Positions 37,355-49,329 of a DNA stretch of 64,000 bases are shown in pieces (the first letter of the stretch is position 1; every line of letters starts with the position of its first letter). The stretch is from Sanghuangporus weigelae (lineage: Eukaryota; Basidiomycota; Agaricomycetes; Hymenochaetales; Hymenochaetaceae). Location of the stretch: the NCBI GenBank assembly GCA_033182465.1, contig CP137320.1, forward strand, positions 2,046,001 through 2,110,000, in the 5' to 3' direction. Made by a program: the position numbers and the translations under genes. A model generated the notes under the pieces. That model did not search any database. It was not told where the DNA came from and saw only the letters and a program-made list of their open reading frames with translations.

Positions 37355-38273
37355 GGCGGGGGCTGCAACCCGAGTGCGTTAGTGGACCAAGATATAGTAC
37401 ACAGGAAAGACAAACGAGTCGTGGAGGTCGTTGAAGAGAGCGCACTCGACGTCGTCACAGACGACGAGAGGATGATGGAAGGAAGGAGGGGGGGACGAAT
37501 TAGGCGAGAATACTGATTAGAGAGGTAGAAAAACAAAAGAAATGATCATAGAAACAGTTCCACTTAGCACTCCAGATAAGGCAATAGACGTCGATCATCC
37601 GTCCTTCCTCTGTCTTTCTATCCCCGTCTCCAGCCAGCACATTGGACAGACTTCGTGTGACCAATCGCCAGCTCACTTCCTTTCAAGCCACAGCCAAATA
37701 ATTTCGTGAATTTTGCTGTTCTGACGAGGTAGGCTCCTGTCCTGTGACTCGCTGGGCAAATCACGGATGCGGGAGCTAAGCGAGGCATCAGTTTCTCAGC
37801 ACATTCTATTCTCCTTCTCCATCCCATCCCATCAACTCAAATTTTCTTTCTCGCGCAAAGCGCTAACCCATGATAGGCTCTCCACATTCAGTCGACAACA
37901 GCGTTCGCAGCTCACGACAGTTGTTCTCTTCCGACTCGAAACGGATGCGAAAGGCGGGAAGCATCTTCTTTTGAATGATGTGGGCTCCTTGGTTGCTACA
38001 GAATGCGCGATAACAGACGGGAACCGGGAATTCGGACAACCCTCACTGAGCTCACCGGAATGGATGAGGATTGGTGGATTATTTCCGGCGGGGAATTTAG
38101 CCGACCGCCTGATCGACGATTCCACGTGGGACATAATAAATCATGCCGTAAAACGCGAATCCGCGCATTCATTCTCGGTCACGTGCCTCCAACGCTCAAA
38201 CAAGTGACCTCACGTGTTATTTGCTCACTGCTGGTACTTGACTTTGATTATCGGTGCCACACTTCCCCCCGCG
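37355..38273. promoter_or_regulatory. Divergent intergenic region, LIM gene / glyoxal oxidase
   Basis: About 0.92 kb between divergent starts. Two overlapping open frames (37767-38207 + and 37832-38134 -) have no recognisable motif. CACGTG-type E-box cores occur near 38180 and 38211 (cACGTGc, cACGTGt), upstream of the oxidase, and could be regulator sites. Confidence 0.4.
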
Positions 38274-40631
38274 ATGCGCGCATTCCACCCCTTGCTGTCC
38301 TTCTTGGTCCTTTTCGCTCTTACTTGCGCTAAAGAATCAGCTTGGAATGGACATGTATCTCCCGGCTCTACAACTCCCGAAAAATTCACTCCCTTCTATG
38401 TTCCCAGCGGAAGCAAGCAAATCGACTCCGAAGATTTATCAATTCATCATTCAGGATCTTGGAAAACAGTCAGGTCTGTGGGATATATCAATGGATCGGT
38501 ACTGCGTACTAGTGAGCGGGGCGCCTATGCCACTTTCAGTTTTAATGGCACCGGTATCGAATTGTATGGCAGCACAGGAATACGATTCGGCCAGGCAAGC
38601 GCCTTTCTTGATGAAGACTCCGCAAAAACAATCAACAACTGGTCTAGCCAAGATCGGAAACAGCAGCTTCTTTTCTATTCGTACGGTCTAAAGCCGACTA
38701 AGCACACGCTCAGAATTGTGAATGACGGTTCAATTTCGGGTTCATTGCTCGATATTGACGCCTTCGTGGTGACGAATCCCACAGCTCATCAGACATCGAA
38801 GAAACGCGAAGGGAAGTCTTCCGCTATTGTAGCGAAGCCGAACAAGTTCGTCTCTCGCTCAACATCGTCTGATTGGTCACTTATCCAGAAAGGTTCTACT
38901 GGCGTGGCTGCGATGCAACTTGCCATCATCTCGTCTTCGCATGCAATAATCATTGATAAGGTAGAACACAATCCGTTAAGCATCGATGGTCATCCAGCAT
39001 GGGGTGCGCTGTATAATCTTAACACCCACGCTGTCAAGGCCCTTCGAATAAAGTCTAACTCCTTCTGTGCTGGTGGGACTTTTCTGTCGAACGGTACCCT
39101 CATCAACGTCGGTGGCAACCCGGTAGTATCTGACAAGACGGCGGCAGCGGACTTTGGTGACGTAGATGGCTTGCAGGCAATTCGACTCTTCCATCCTTGT
39201 GACTCTGAAGCTGTTGCAGACTGTGATATCTACGAGAATCATGCAAGGATTCGAATGGCCTCACCACGTTGGTACAATACAGTCCTACGCCTGTCTGATG
39301 GGAGTGCCATGATTGTAGGCGGTTCAAAGAAAGGCGGCTGGATGAACAATGCTACCACGAACAATCCGACTGTGGAATACTATCCACCAAAGAACATCAA
39401 GGGCTCTAATGGACTCCCAGTTGCGCTTCAATTCTTGAAAGACACTCTGAACTCAAATCTGTTCCCTATTGCTTTTGCACTGCCAAATGGAAGAGTCTTC
39501 ATGGCCGCAAATCAAGATGCGACAATTTACGACTGGCAGATGGACTCTGAGACTCGTCTACCACAGATTCCGAATGGCGTACGTGTGACGTATCCCATGA
39601 CAGGCACAGCTCTTCTGCTCCCTCTGTCGCCCGAGAACAATTACTCTCCGGAGATTCTCATTTGCGGTGGATCTGCTCTTGATGATACGAAACCTGGCTA
39701 TGAGTTGAACTCGCAAGATCCGGCCTCGAAGCAATGTTCTCGCATCATACTGACAGACCAAGGTATTGCTGCCGGCTGGCAAGTTGAACAGATGCCACAG
39801 CCGCGCGTCATGCCAGACGCAGTCCTTTTACCGACTGGCCAAGTACTTATCATCAATGGTGGCGCCTCCGGAATTTCGGGCTACGCGAACGTCATCGATC
39901 AAGTCGGCCAATCGAACGCTGATAACCCCGTGCTTACTCCCGTATTCTACGATCCCTCCGCACCTGCGGGTTCGCGGTTCAGTAGCGTTGGCATGCCAAC
40001 AAGCAATATTCCACGATTGTATCATTCGGTGGCAACACTCACGCCGAGCGGGGCAATAATGATTGCGGGGTCAAATCCGAATCTGGATCGCAGCGAGGAG
40101 AGGTATGGTACGGAATATCGCGTGGAATGGATCAATCCTCCTTACATGGCTCAGGACCGTCCAGTAATCGTTGACCCACCTCAACAGGCCAAGTTTGGAA
40201 AGACAATATCACTGCGTATGCAATGGTCTGCAAATATGGGCACTGCGCCGGGAAACATCAAGGTCGCTTGCATGGATCTCGGGTATGTTACGCATGCTGT
40301 GCATGCTAATTCGAGGCTGGTCTACCTCTCATTCAAGCGGGATGAGAATGACAGTAGTGTGTTGCTCGTAACTGCTCCGCCTAGTGGAGAGGTCTATCCT
40401 CCTGGCCCCGCCTGGCTGTTTGTCGTGGTCGATGATATACCAAGTGAAGGAAAGAAGGTCATCATAGGGGATGGGAACAGTCCGCCCGTCGATGATGCCG
40501 CGTTAAAGAAGTGAGTTCGTATTTCTTAATGTCCTTAGCGATGGCACTGATCTTTTGCGTTCAGCGTACTCGAGAGCACAAAAGTCGATCAATACGAGAC
40601 TGAGAAAGGAAACAAAGATGAAAGCGAATAA
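38274..40631 (+). CDS. GLOX: Glyoxal-oxidase-like copper radical oxidase with extra N-terminal module
   Basis: Exons 38274-40510 and 40565-40631; 767 aa, about 200 longer than classical GLOX. A signal peptide (HPLLSFLVLFALTCA) is followed by a beta-sandwich-like module (about residues 45-185) with ATFSFNGTGIELYGSTG and LKPTKHTLRIVNDG. From residue 195 the galactose-oxidase-type Kelch fold begins. Expected copper-radical residues are present: Cys in FCAGGTF (about 263), Tyr in SPRWYNTV (about 333), Tyr-His in RLYHSVA (about 581) and His in YVTHAVH (about 672). The C-terminal DUF1929-like domain is complete. The enzyme oxidises aldehydes outside the cell and makes H2O2, which feeds peroxidases in lignin-degrading fungi. 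The very short exon 2 adds a charged tail. Only one intron, unlike its neighbours. Confidence 0.93.
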
Positions 40632-40993
40632 CGGCGTGCTAAATGAGCATATGCCGGGCTGGACACTATGACATCTTACGATCATTTCAGAACCACATGG
40701 ACCACTTCGCTAACAACTTTCGCATTCGTTATACCTACATTATCATCCACTTCTATACCTCCTGTTTCGTATACCATTACCATGATCTTGCTTCAGATGC
40801 AGATCTTAAACTGCATAGCTTTTTCTTGTGTTTGCTCATCTATCGTCACGTTTATCGACATTCCAACGTCTAATCAACATGATAAACCCACAACAGCAAG
40901 GAAGAAGACAAACAAAATGCGTGTGACTAGGCATGTCTGAACAAAGAACGAATACTATTGTACAGTCTAGAGCAACAGAGGAAGGCAAGCGAT
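40632..40993. other. Convergent 3' region, GLOX / PNO1
   Basis: About 0.36 kb between two stop codons, AT-rich; nothing coding recognised. Confidence 0.4.
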
Positions 40994-42058
40994 TCAAATA
41001 GCACGTTGGCGCATGCGGCTTGCGACAGTACGAAGTCCTGCATAAACCTTGCCTGGAGGAGAGCCTAGGATGAGCGACACAATGGCATCACGCGCGATTT
41101 TGATGTTTTGGAACGCTCCGAGTATATGGATTTTTCTACATGACATAGACGTCAGGTTACAAAAAGAATGAAAGCGTATAGCAAGACTGAACGTACGTAT
41201 CGGCGAGCACGACCCGCGTTCGGCTTGCATTCTCGATGGTGAACTTGGTTTTACCGCCGTGACCGGCGATTCGACCGATGGCTCGAGCGAGGTGGTCGCC
41301 ATGAAGTGTCTTGACGTCTTTGATTTCGAAGGAATCGAGATACAGGTCATCCATTCGGAGGAGGGCAATCGCGTCCTTGAAATGATAGAAATTCAGGATT
41401 CTCTGCCAGCTTAGAAAAAGAATAGAAGACTTACATTGATATCAAAGCCGAGTGCGAAGGCTTTCACGAAATCGGCTCCTTTCTGGATCGCACCGATTTC
41501 CTTTGTATATTTCGATGTCTGCAGATGCGTGGGCCGGCAATAAATTACAGCATTCATATAAAGAATAACAGTAGGACGCACTCGAAGTTCGACACACCGT
41601 CGCTGCACATTCATTCGCACTTGTAACCCAAGGAGCTCTGTCAGCGGACCAAACACATTCACCCAATCATTCTTCAAAGGCGTCATTCGGTGAGGAGGGA
41701 TCGGAATCCGCCGCATTTCAGTCTTCTTTGCGAGAGCGGCCTGCTGGGCTGCAGCGCTTAATGGCTCGAAGGTCAAGGCGCCTGTAGCGGAATCGGATGG
41801 ATTGAGGGCGGGAATTGCAGACTCGTCAATCATGAGCGTATCGTCATCGTCGCCATTGTGTTTATTCTCCGTAGGTTTTGCGCTTTTGTCTGTGGAAGTC
41901 GGAAGAGCCGATAGATCGCTTGGACCTTCCATGTTCTCGTCGTGCTCCTCAACCGATTGCACTTGACCATCGATCCTTGGTACCTTCTTCTTTCCCTCTC
42001 TTCGCCTAGTCTTCTTCTTCGTCACTGTTGAGGTTGTAGATACCGAGGTGACAACCAT
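40994..42058 (-). CDS. PNO1: PNO1/Dim2 KH-domain ribosome assembly factor
   Basis: Exons 41582-42058, 41435-41518, 41197-41375 and 40994-41135; 293 aa. The variable acidic/basic N-terminus (about 110 residues) is followed by the highly conserved core: [85 protein letters not shown], and [18 protein letters not shown] plus GSPPGKVY. These are the two KH-like modules of PNO1/Dim2. The factor binds near the 3' end of 18S pre-rRNA with the endonuclease Nob1 during 40S maturation. The gene is head to head with the URI-like gene, 264 nt apart. Confidence 0.95.
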
Positions 42059-42322
42059 CGTTGTGTATATGCGATTAGGATGACAGCGGTCTAGTTTTAA
42101 GCAAATCAAGATGGAGGATTAAAATTTTAAAAACGCGAAAGGCGCAAGCAAATTAGAAAAGGTGTGTCTGGCAAAGACCGATTAGCTTCATCAACATATG
42201 TATTACATAAGTCATATGATGGCATATGAACTGCATAGTATGCTGCATAGTGTCTTCAGCCTTGCTTGCTCCTTACCTCAAACCGACATCTGCTCCTGGT
42301 CAGCTAGACTCGCCGTCTTGTT
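42059..42322. promoter_or_regulatory. Bidirectional promoter with clustered CATATG palindromes, PNO1 / URI-like
   Basis: 264 nt between divergent ATGs. The palindrome CATATG occurs three times in 34 nt (42195-42200, 42213-42218, 42223-42228) and is followed by a near-direct repeat of GCATAGT (42233-42252). Their even spacing suggests regulator binding sites, but no factor can be named. Confidence 0.45.
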
Positions 42323-44579
42323 ATGTCCGACAGTAAAAATGTTGCTGCGAAGAATTTGAGTGATAGCAGGAAGCAAGGTATTTTATAGTGTGCTTATTAT
42401 TCAGAGCCTCGTGGTTTACGCATTTATGATGTATGATTCAGCGCTACAAGCACTCATCTCGTCCTTGACTCCTAAAGACTTGTCACAAGAGAAGAGACTG
42501 AGCGAAGAGCAAGTAGATGCGCTCTCCGAAAGATTAAATCATATACTGGGTAACGTGGAGGATGGTCCAGAAGTAAGGAGGAACGGGAAGGGTGAGGTGC
42601 GTTACTCTAAGTTGATTGTAGTGCACGAGGACTTATAATATCAACTCCAGATTTTGAATGAAGAAGGTCTCCCAATCATCGACGTCACGGAGCCTCTTGG
42701 TGATGAATCCCATACTTTTCAATCGCCTGAGGCTTTCCTTTCCGAGCATGATCCTCCACCATTGTCAACAATGTCGGAACGGGACAGGGAACAAATCCGG
42801 ATTCGCCGGGATCGCATACTCGATATCCTAGAAGAGGAAGAACGTCGCGAATCGGAGAGAGACCTAGAACGTGAATGCAAGCGGCAGCTGGAAGAGGTCG
42901 CGCAGATGGATGCGGAGAGCAAAGCTGCTGCGAGGGAAATGCAGAAGAAAATGGGTAAAGCGCTGTTGAAGAACCTCGCCGCACAGCGCGAGAAGGAAGA
43001 GGAAGAAGGAAAGAAGGTGCAAGAGGCTACGTCCACGGACCCACCGTCGCAAAATAGAAGTGCGACTTGCAAGAAGAAGAAGAGCGTTAGCTTTGCGAAT
43101 GTACCTGAGGTCGACGAAGAGAAACCGAAGCCGCCTGTAGCCTGGGGAGACGTTTCCGTGGCTAAGCTCAAAAGCGGAGTGCCTAAGGCAAGGCTAAAAT
43201 CGGGAACTATGAACAGTCAGCCCATGAAATTTGAGGTGGTCGAGAGAATTCCTGGTGTCGAACAGAAACCGGTTCAGGAACGGGATTCCGATGATGAGTC
43301 AAATGGAGACGCTCAAGATTATGGGTCCAACGGAGACACCGAGAAGGGGATTGTGCATCCGTTTGATTATGAGTATGGTAGCGACGAACATACGAAACAC
43401 AGTGACGATTCCGATGAGGACGACTTCGACTTCTCTCAGGCAAGCGTACAACGAGAAGTGGCTCTGGAATACATTCGCCTGCGTGAAAGAGTCGGTGCTG
43501 GAGCGCGCCAAGCAATGACTTCGCATACTCATGAACCGGAAAACGAATGGGATCATCCAGTAAGCACTTTTTAAGATTTTGACTTGCATCAACCTCTAAA
43601 GGTATAGTTTCAGAAAGTACCGCTAGAAGCATCGCTTGCTTCCAAGCCGTCAGAAAATGGTGTTTCTCGCTTTAAGGCTGAGCGTCAAGCCAGTCTTGTT
43701 GGATCCGGCGATACCTCAGTATCTTTGGGGGCTTCTCTCTTACCAGAAGGCAGATCTTCGACTCTGCAAAAGGCAGTCCACACGGGAAAGCTGGTAAATG
43801 GACAGCTCACAAGCAGTGAAGGAAGTGATAGTGAACTCGAAGAAGGAGAGAGGGAAAACGTGAAACGTATGATTGAGGCACTCAAACAAGGTGTCACTAT
43901 TGATGATCCTCCCATGTCAGCCGTTGCTACAGGGGACAGAACGACTAGCATCGGCGAGCGAAACACTCTAACCACCCTGCCAACTCCGCAGGCTTCAGAG
44001 ACTCGTCTACCATACTCACCATCCACCAAGAGACCTTCACGATTCAAGCCGGAACGAGAATCACAAGGATTACCGTCTGACTGCAAGACAACAGCTCCAA
44101 ATTCCATTTCATCTCCCCTATCAAATAGGGTGCTCGATCACCCAGTATCCGCGAAACCTTGGGTTACGGACTCTGTTAGTGCGCGACCAACTGTCGACGA
44201 CCGACCACCATCGCCACCGAGCACCGCATTCAAGAAACTCTCCACGGCCGTCTCAGTGCCATCAGTCTCTCCAACAGTATATTAAGCTTTGTCTTGTGTA
44301 TGTGCTTGGTTCTGACTCAGACTTCATTTTTAGAGACGCAGACCGTTCAGGCCGCAAGTTGCGCCCGATCCAGCTGTCCTCAACAATATGATCGTTGATT
44401 CTCCTTCGTTTCCTCCTCCCAACTCCAGTACTCGTACACAACCTAGCCCTCGTCCGCCTCCCTTAGTAAGCGAAGTCCGAGAGTCTGCCGGCCGGGCAAC
44501 AGATCATTCGGATGAAGTTACCCAGAGGAGTGGAAAGGTCTCGCGCTTCAAGGCTGAACGGACTCAAGATCCTATGTAG
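42323..44579 (+). CDS. URI/Bud27-like DUF3835 protein without recognisable prefoldin domain
   Basis: Exons 42323-42377, 42442-42596, 42651-43559, 43614-44276 and 44334-44579; 675 aa. Highly charged and largely disordered: an acidic/basic helix (residues about 110-190, with REQIRIRRDRILDILEEEER), KKKKSVSFANVPEVDEEKP, the acidic SDDSDEDDFDF stretch, and two copies of the VSRFKAER motif, at residue about 388 and near the C-terminus. These motifs are those of fungal DUF3835/URI (unconventional prefoldin RPB5 interactor, Bud27) proteins, which link RNA polymerase assembly and TOR signalling. The usual prefoldin helices would lie N-terminal; only about 40 residues of possible helix (LSEEQVDALSERLNHIL) are present, so the prefoldin part is short or lost. 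Family assignment is therefore moderate. Confidence 0.75.
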
Positions 44580-45163
44580 TTCCATTTTTTTTTTGGTCCT
44601 GTAGAATTCTGTGAAACCTTCCAGGCATCGGAGTTAAGTGTGATGAATAACGTCTACTTTTATCCCGGAGCAAACTGGGAAAGAAGAGGCAAGGAAAGAC
44701 AAAGCAAGGGACCGGAATGACTTGAGTCAATGTTACATTGTTGATAACTGAGAATTGTGATATTCAGTTCAGGCTTGTCGGCTCGGCTAAATATAATTCT
44801 ATGGCAAATGCTCGGGATTCTATTACTCAATTGTGGCCAAAACAGGCCGCCACAACCGCCTGCACGCGGAAGTCGTGCACGAGCTTACGCAAACATGGCC
44901 AACACATAATCAGCTTCGTTTCCAGATAGCTACGTACAGTTCATTGTCCTCTGGGGCATTATTTCGTGAGAGGTGACGCATGGAAGCAGCATCGGAGAAG
45001 AGCAGAGGAAAACACATTAGCTCGAGACGTGCTGTAATTTTACAAGTAAAGAAGCATGTTGCGGAACGGGAAGACGGGTAAAAATGGAAGCGAGAGTGCT
45101 TCGATCGTCAAGACAAGAGAGGGAAACTCCTCGGTGATACAGGATAAAATTTTGAAAATGTCG
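44580..45163. other. Convergent 3' region, URI-like / XlnR-like gene
   Basis: About 0.58 kb between two stop codons, with a T9 tract at 44586; no gene recognised. Confidence 0.4.
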
Positions 45164-48100
45164 TTAGCTCGGGTAGCGCTGCTGTTGTTGCTGTTGACCG
45201 GCGTTAAGTGGTTCCTGCTGATGCTGACGTTGTTGTTGCTGTTGCTGCTGCTGTGCCTGGGCTCCTGCTTGAGCAAGAGTGGCGAGCGCACTTGGGTCCC
45301 CCAGCCCAGAGAAACGTGAAAAGAACGTTCCCCATTGTTCTAAAGATGATCAATGTTCAGCAGCACGTAAAATGCACGAAAGGAATAAGAACACGTACCC
45401 CAATCGAACATGCCCCCGGGGATTCCTTCTAGAAGTCCGGTGTCTACAGCAGCCATTTCATTCAGAACATTAGGCTGTGGATTGGCTTCCAGCGTATTCA
45501 TAACCAGAACGTCCGAAGAGCCAGCGGTATTGAGTGTTGGATTCACGTTCGAGAATTCGCCTCCTGCTGGACCAGTGGGTCCTATGGGGACATAGTCAAC
45601 CATCGATGAACTTGTTCCTGAAGAAGATTGTCCGACGGCAGGGTCAGCCGCTTCTGCTCCTGATCCCGAGCCCGACGCCACTGCTGTCGAGGACAACATA
45701 TGCAACGACCCCAGAGGGTGTGCGTCGTCCGACGTACCGCGTGAAGCGGACGCGTGAGAGTGCGGTGCAGGCAGCGGTCCAGAACCAGCAGCGGGACGGG
45801 AATGTGCAGAGGAAGGGGGAGCGGAATCATTGGTGGGATGAATTGAAGACACCTCAGCCGCCGATTCCTCACCTTCTGATTCTTCATCGGATAAGCCTTG
45901 ACTTATCACTACTGTCCCTTCAGGGAGATCCTTGTAATCCGCTTCTTTGGCTTTTCCGTGCGCGACGAAGACACCCTTGCCTGGGCGACTTGGGTCATAC
46001 TTGAATTTCAAACCTTTGTTCACCCCTTGCGGCTTTGGCACAACGCCAGTTGTCGGATTCAGTCCTGCTTGGTGGTCTAGAGATACTGGCCCAAGGGTTG
46101 TCTCATACAATAGCGTTATAATTTCTGCCGTCTGCATTGGAAGCTAAATCATGAAGAGATCCAAAAATGCAATACAAAAAGTCGAAGCACGTGCCTTTCG
46201 TCGAGCTGACATTTGATCGGGATTCAGACAAGCCTCCCAACGTCTGACACAATCCCGTAATTTGCGAAGTTTCGCCTGTGCATTCGGGTCTTTCCGACGA
46301 GCCCAGGTGTGATACTATACATACCATGCCGACACAAAATGGAGGCAACGAAGGCAGGCACTTTTACGTCAGTATACGACAGACAGACGCAACAATGTAC
46401 TTTGGGTTGGTATCGCCCATCAGACGCACCTGTACTAAAGCACACGACGTAGCAGCATACGCTACAAGCGTCCATACATCATACAAAGTCTCATGTGCAT
46501 CAAGCCAGTCTATCGCATCATTCGTCATCTGATTAAGCTCCGTCCATTGTTCGATGGTTAGCTTGAATGTGACATGCTCCGGGCATGTGTACGAGATACG
46601 CATGAACACTCGCCAGAAAATCATTGAGACCGAGGCATAAAGGAGGAACAGAAGTCCTGTGATGTTACGGATCAGTCGGACGAGAAGGCACAGATCAGCA
46701 CAAAAATAGACGCCTACCACCGCTTCGAGGTGTCTCAGGACCCCTGAACTTTAAGTCTTCAGGAAGCCTTGCCTTCCACTCTTTCATGTCATTCAAGAGA
46801 GCAGCAAGTTTCCCATCAGTGGCATAAGTTAAACCTGATGGACTGAAAATCTACTGTCAGCGTCAAAGGCTATCAATTTATGGATTATACGAACCCATAA
46901 ATCGTCTTCAATACGCGACCAAGGATAAGGCTAAGACGCAATAGTTCAGCGGTGTACTGATCATTCGGGTCCCCCGATGACGGAAGACAAGCATCGCAAT
47001 CTTCTACATCTATCATATATGGGTGCCCATATGTAAGGCTCGTCCTAAATGAAGTTAGTCATGAAATAATCATATCCTCGTGAAACCTACCAGCGGTCTG
47101 TAATCACACAAGCACCCCAAACTCTCCGACGCATCTCAATATTTGTCTTTACAGCCTCCGCACGATGTAAGCCAAGATCTTGTGCCTAGTGATTCTTCCG
47201 CGTAAACTTCAGCAGACATATAAATACACAAGTAACGCACCATTCGTATCGCCGTGCCAAGACGGATCCAAAGAGCAGATAAGGCATTGGGAACGAATTG
47301 GGAGTGGCAATCGGCACATTGACTTAAGATGAGAAGCGATTGCACGTTCACGATGCTCGCGGTACTCAGGACGTCCTCGGACTTCATAACATCGTTTACG
47401 GCACCCCGCAAGGAGTCGAAGACAGCCTGCGGGACGTCCCGCTTGCTTGCAGCAATGAGGCAGATCGAATAAAGGAGCATAGGTGGAGGGGATGGGTCAG
47501 AAAGTGCTAAGAACTCCGCCTGAGTCACGATGGGCACCAAGGGTGCAATGTCAGTGAAGTATGAGTTGATGAGCTTCTCTATCACATCCCGCTCGACATG
47601 AAGGTCAATGGGCTTTGGAAGAGATGGGGAATCGGTCGAAGGCTCAAGGACCTGTATTAGCCCATCACCTGTCTTACCGACTTCCCAGATGTGATGGTAA
47701 CGTTGATCATAGGAGTGGTACGCTCGGGGCGGAATCGTAGCGGTCGAGTGGAGTAGATGTGTCATCGAAGTCGGTCCTATGGTCAAATTAGCATTAAAAA
47801 ATCTCATAAATTGCAAATAAAATATCTGAGTGGATAAATAGTTCTCTATGAATGTGAAGGATTTATTTTCTTGCAAGGGGAACTGCAGGCACATCGAGAA
47901 GAGCGCAAGGAAGAGATCTAAAGCGAAGGTGTAAGAAGACCCGTACTTACCATCTACACGGGCATGACGCGCGGTGTCGGGGAACGGAGACGTTTGTGAG
48001 CCTTCGTTTTCGGCGGTCTTTTCCCTCTCAGCGGCAGCGGCCGCTACTTGTGCCTCCTCTTCGAGTCGCTTCTTCTTGAATCGCGTCTCAGTGATGGGTA

Positions 48101-49329
48101 GGAAGAAAGTACATTCAAACCCATATTGTTTGCAGTGCTGGCACACAGGCGGTTCGGACTCGTTCAAGACGTCGCACCTAATCCTAGTTCAGGTATCTAT
48201 CATCTATAGAGGAAGAAAATATACCGACCTAATCTTTCTACTGCGACAGCTATCACAAGCCCTTGCGGTCTTGGTGCGTTTCTTGTGCATCTCGGCTAGA
48301 AAGGGACAACGTAAGTACCGTGCCTCTTGGCTGTCTTGACTACTCTACGCGCCTGATTCTTCGACGTCTGAGGTTCCAGAGCTTTTAGCCTTGGCAGAAT
48401 CGACTGTACCCTTTCTTTTCCGCTTCGAAGGTGGGCCGTTAGATGCAGACGCTTCCGGAGCTGGCGACTGCTGAGGCTGAGCTGGCGGTGGCGGCGCAGG
48501 GGGAGGCGCCGAGTATCCTGGAACTGCATAATGCGGATACGCTGCATACGGATGGTGATACTGTTGCGCCGGGTAATGCTGGGAGGGGTAGTATGCATAC
48601 GGTGGAGGCGCATGGGGGGCGCCATTATGCGGGCTTGGAGATGACTGGTACGGCGAGGGAGTGGCCGCTGGGTGTCCGTAAGGTGAGCCGTTAACAGGAT
48701 AGCCAGGATTCATTCTCGGAGGATGATGATACGGCACGGGCGGAGGCGGGCCGTATTGATACTGCTGGACGTGAGGTGGCGGCGGCGGTAGAACTGGAGC
48801 CACCGCCGGAGTCGAATGGACGGCCGAAGGGGGCTGAAGAGGACGCACGGAGCCGGTATTTGACTGAACCTGCCGACTCTGAGGAGTTCGGCGAGGCTTC
48901 GCGGAGCCGAGCGGCTTCTTGTCTTGCTTTACAGAAGCCGACGCGCGGCTTGCGGAAATGGCAGGGGCAGGAGTGGAAGTGGTGGTGGTAGACTGAGAAG
49001 GAGGTCTTGAACTAGGAGAGCTGTCCGCGGGGGAGGTGTTTGTTGAGGGCGGGCGGGGAACAACTATCGGGTGACGGAAAGATCAGCCCGGATGGACGGA
49101 GAGACGGTTAGAGATAGATAGACGAGACGGGGGAGGAAATCATCATTTCAGCGTATTATATAAGGTAAACATAGCTCGTTCGGAAAAATTAAACAAAAAA
49201 AATACTGAGATAAAACATAAACTCACAGCTCTTGGTCGGACGAGATGCCGACTGTTGACTATTGGAGGCACCACTAATGGCAGTAGTGGCAGTCCGAGAC
49301 TCCCTCAGCATGGCCTCGTCCTCTACCAT
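45164..49329 (-). CDS. XlnR-like Zn2Cys6 transcription factor with fungal-specific middle domain
   Basis: Twelve exons: 49227-49329, 48353-49063, 48229-48295, 47951-48177, 47241-47776, 47091-47185, 46895-47044, 46718-46842, 46430-46656, 46195-46314, 45399-46131, 45164-45339; about 1089 aa. A Pro/Tyr/His-rich N-terminus (PHVQQYQYGPPPPVPYHHPP) precedes the cluster RACDSCRSRKIRC...VCQHCKQYGFEC, about residue 280. The middle-homology domain includes ERDVIEKLINSYFTDIAPLV, STASIVNVQSLLIL, LWIRLGTAIRMAQDLGLHR and SLTYGHPYMIDVEDCD, as in XlnR/Xlr1-type regulators of polysaccharide use. A low-complexity tail ends in a Gln-rich stretch. The intron 46132-46194 appears to use a GC donor (AAG|GCACGT). The end of exon 2 is uncertain: either a GC donor (TCAG|GCGCGT, as listed) or a GT donor ending the exon at 48410. 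Confidence 0.88.
45180..45270 (-). repeat. CAG/CAA repeat encoding a Gln-rich C-terminus
   Basis: Two clusters of CAG and CAA codons near the end of the XlnR-like protein give Gln-rich stretches (one of seven or more Gln) separated by a short HQQEPLNAG segment. Mixed codons suggest an old tract; Gln-rich tails are common in activation domains. Confidence 0.7.

Noticed and set aside
37767-38207. 146-codon open frame upstream of the glyoxal oxidase
   Set aside because: No similarity to any family I know, overlapped by an equally long antisense frame, and located where two promoters are expected.
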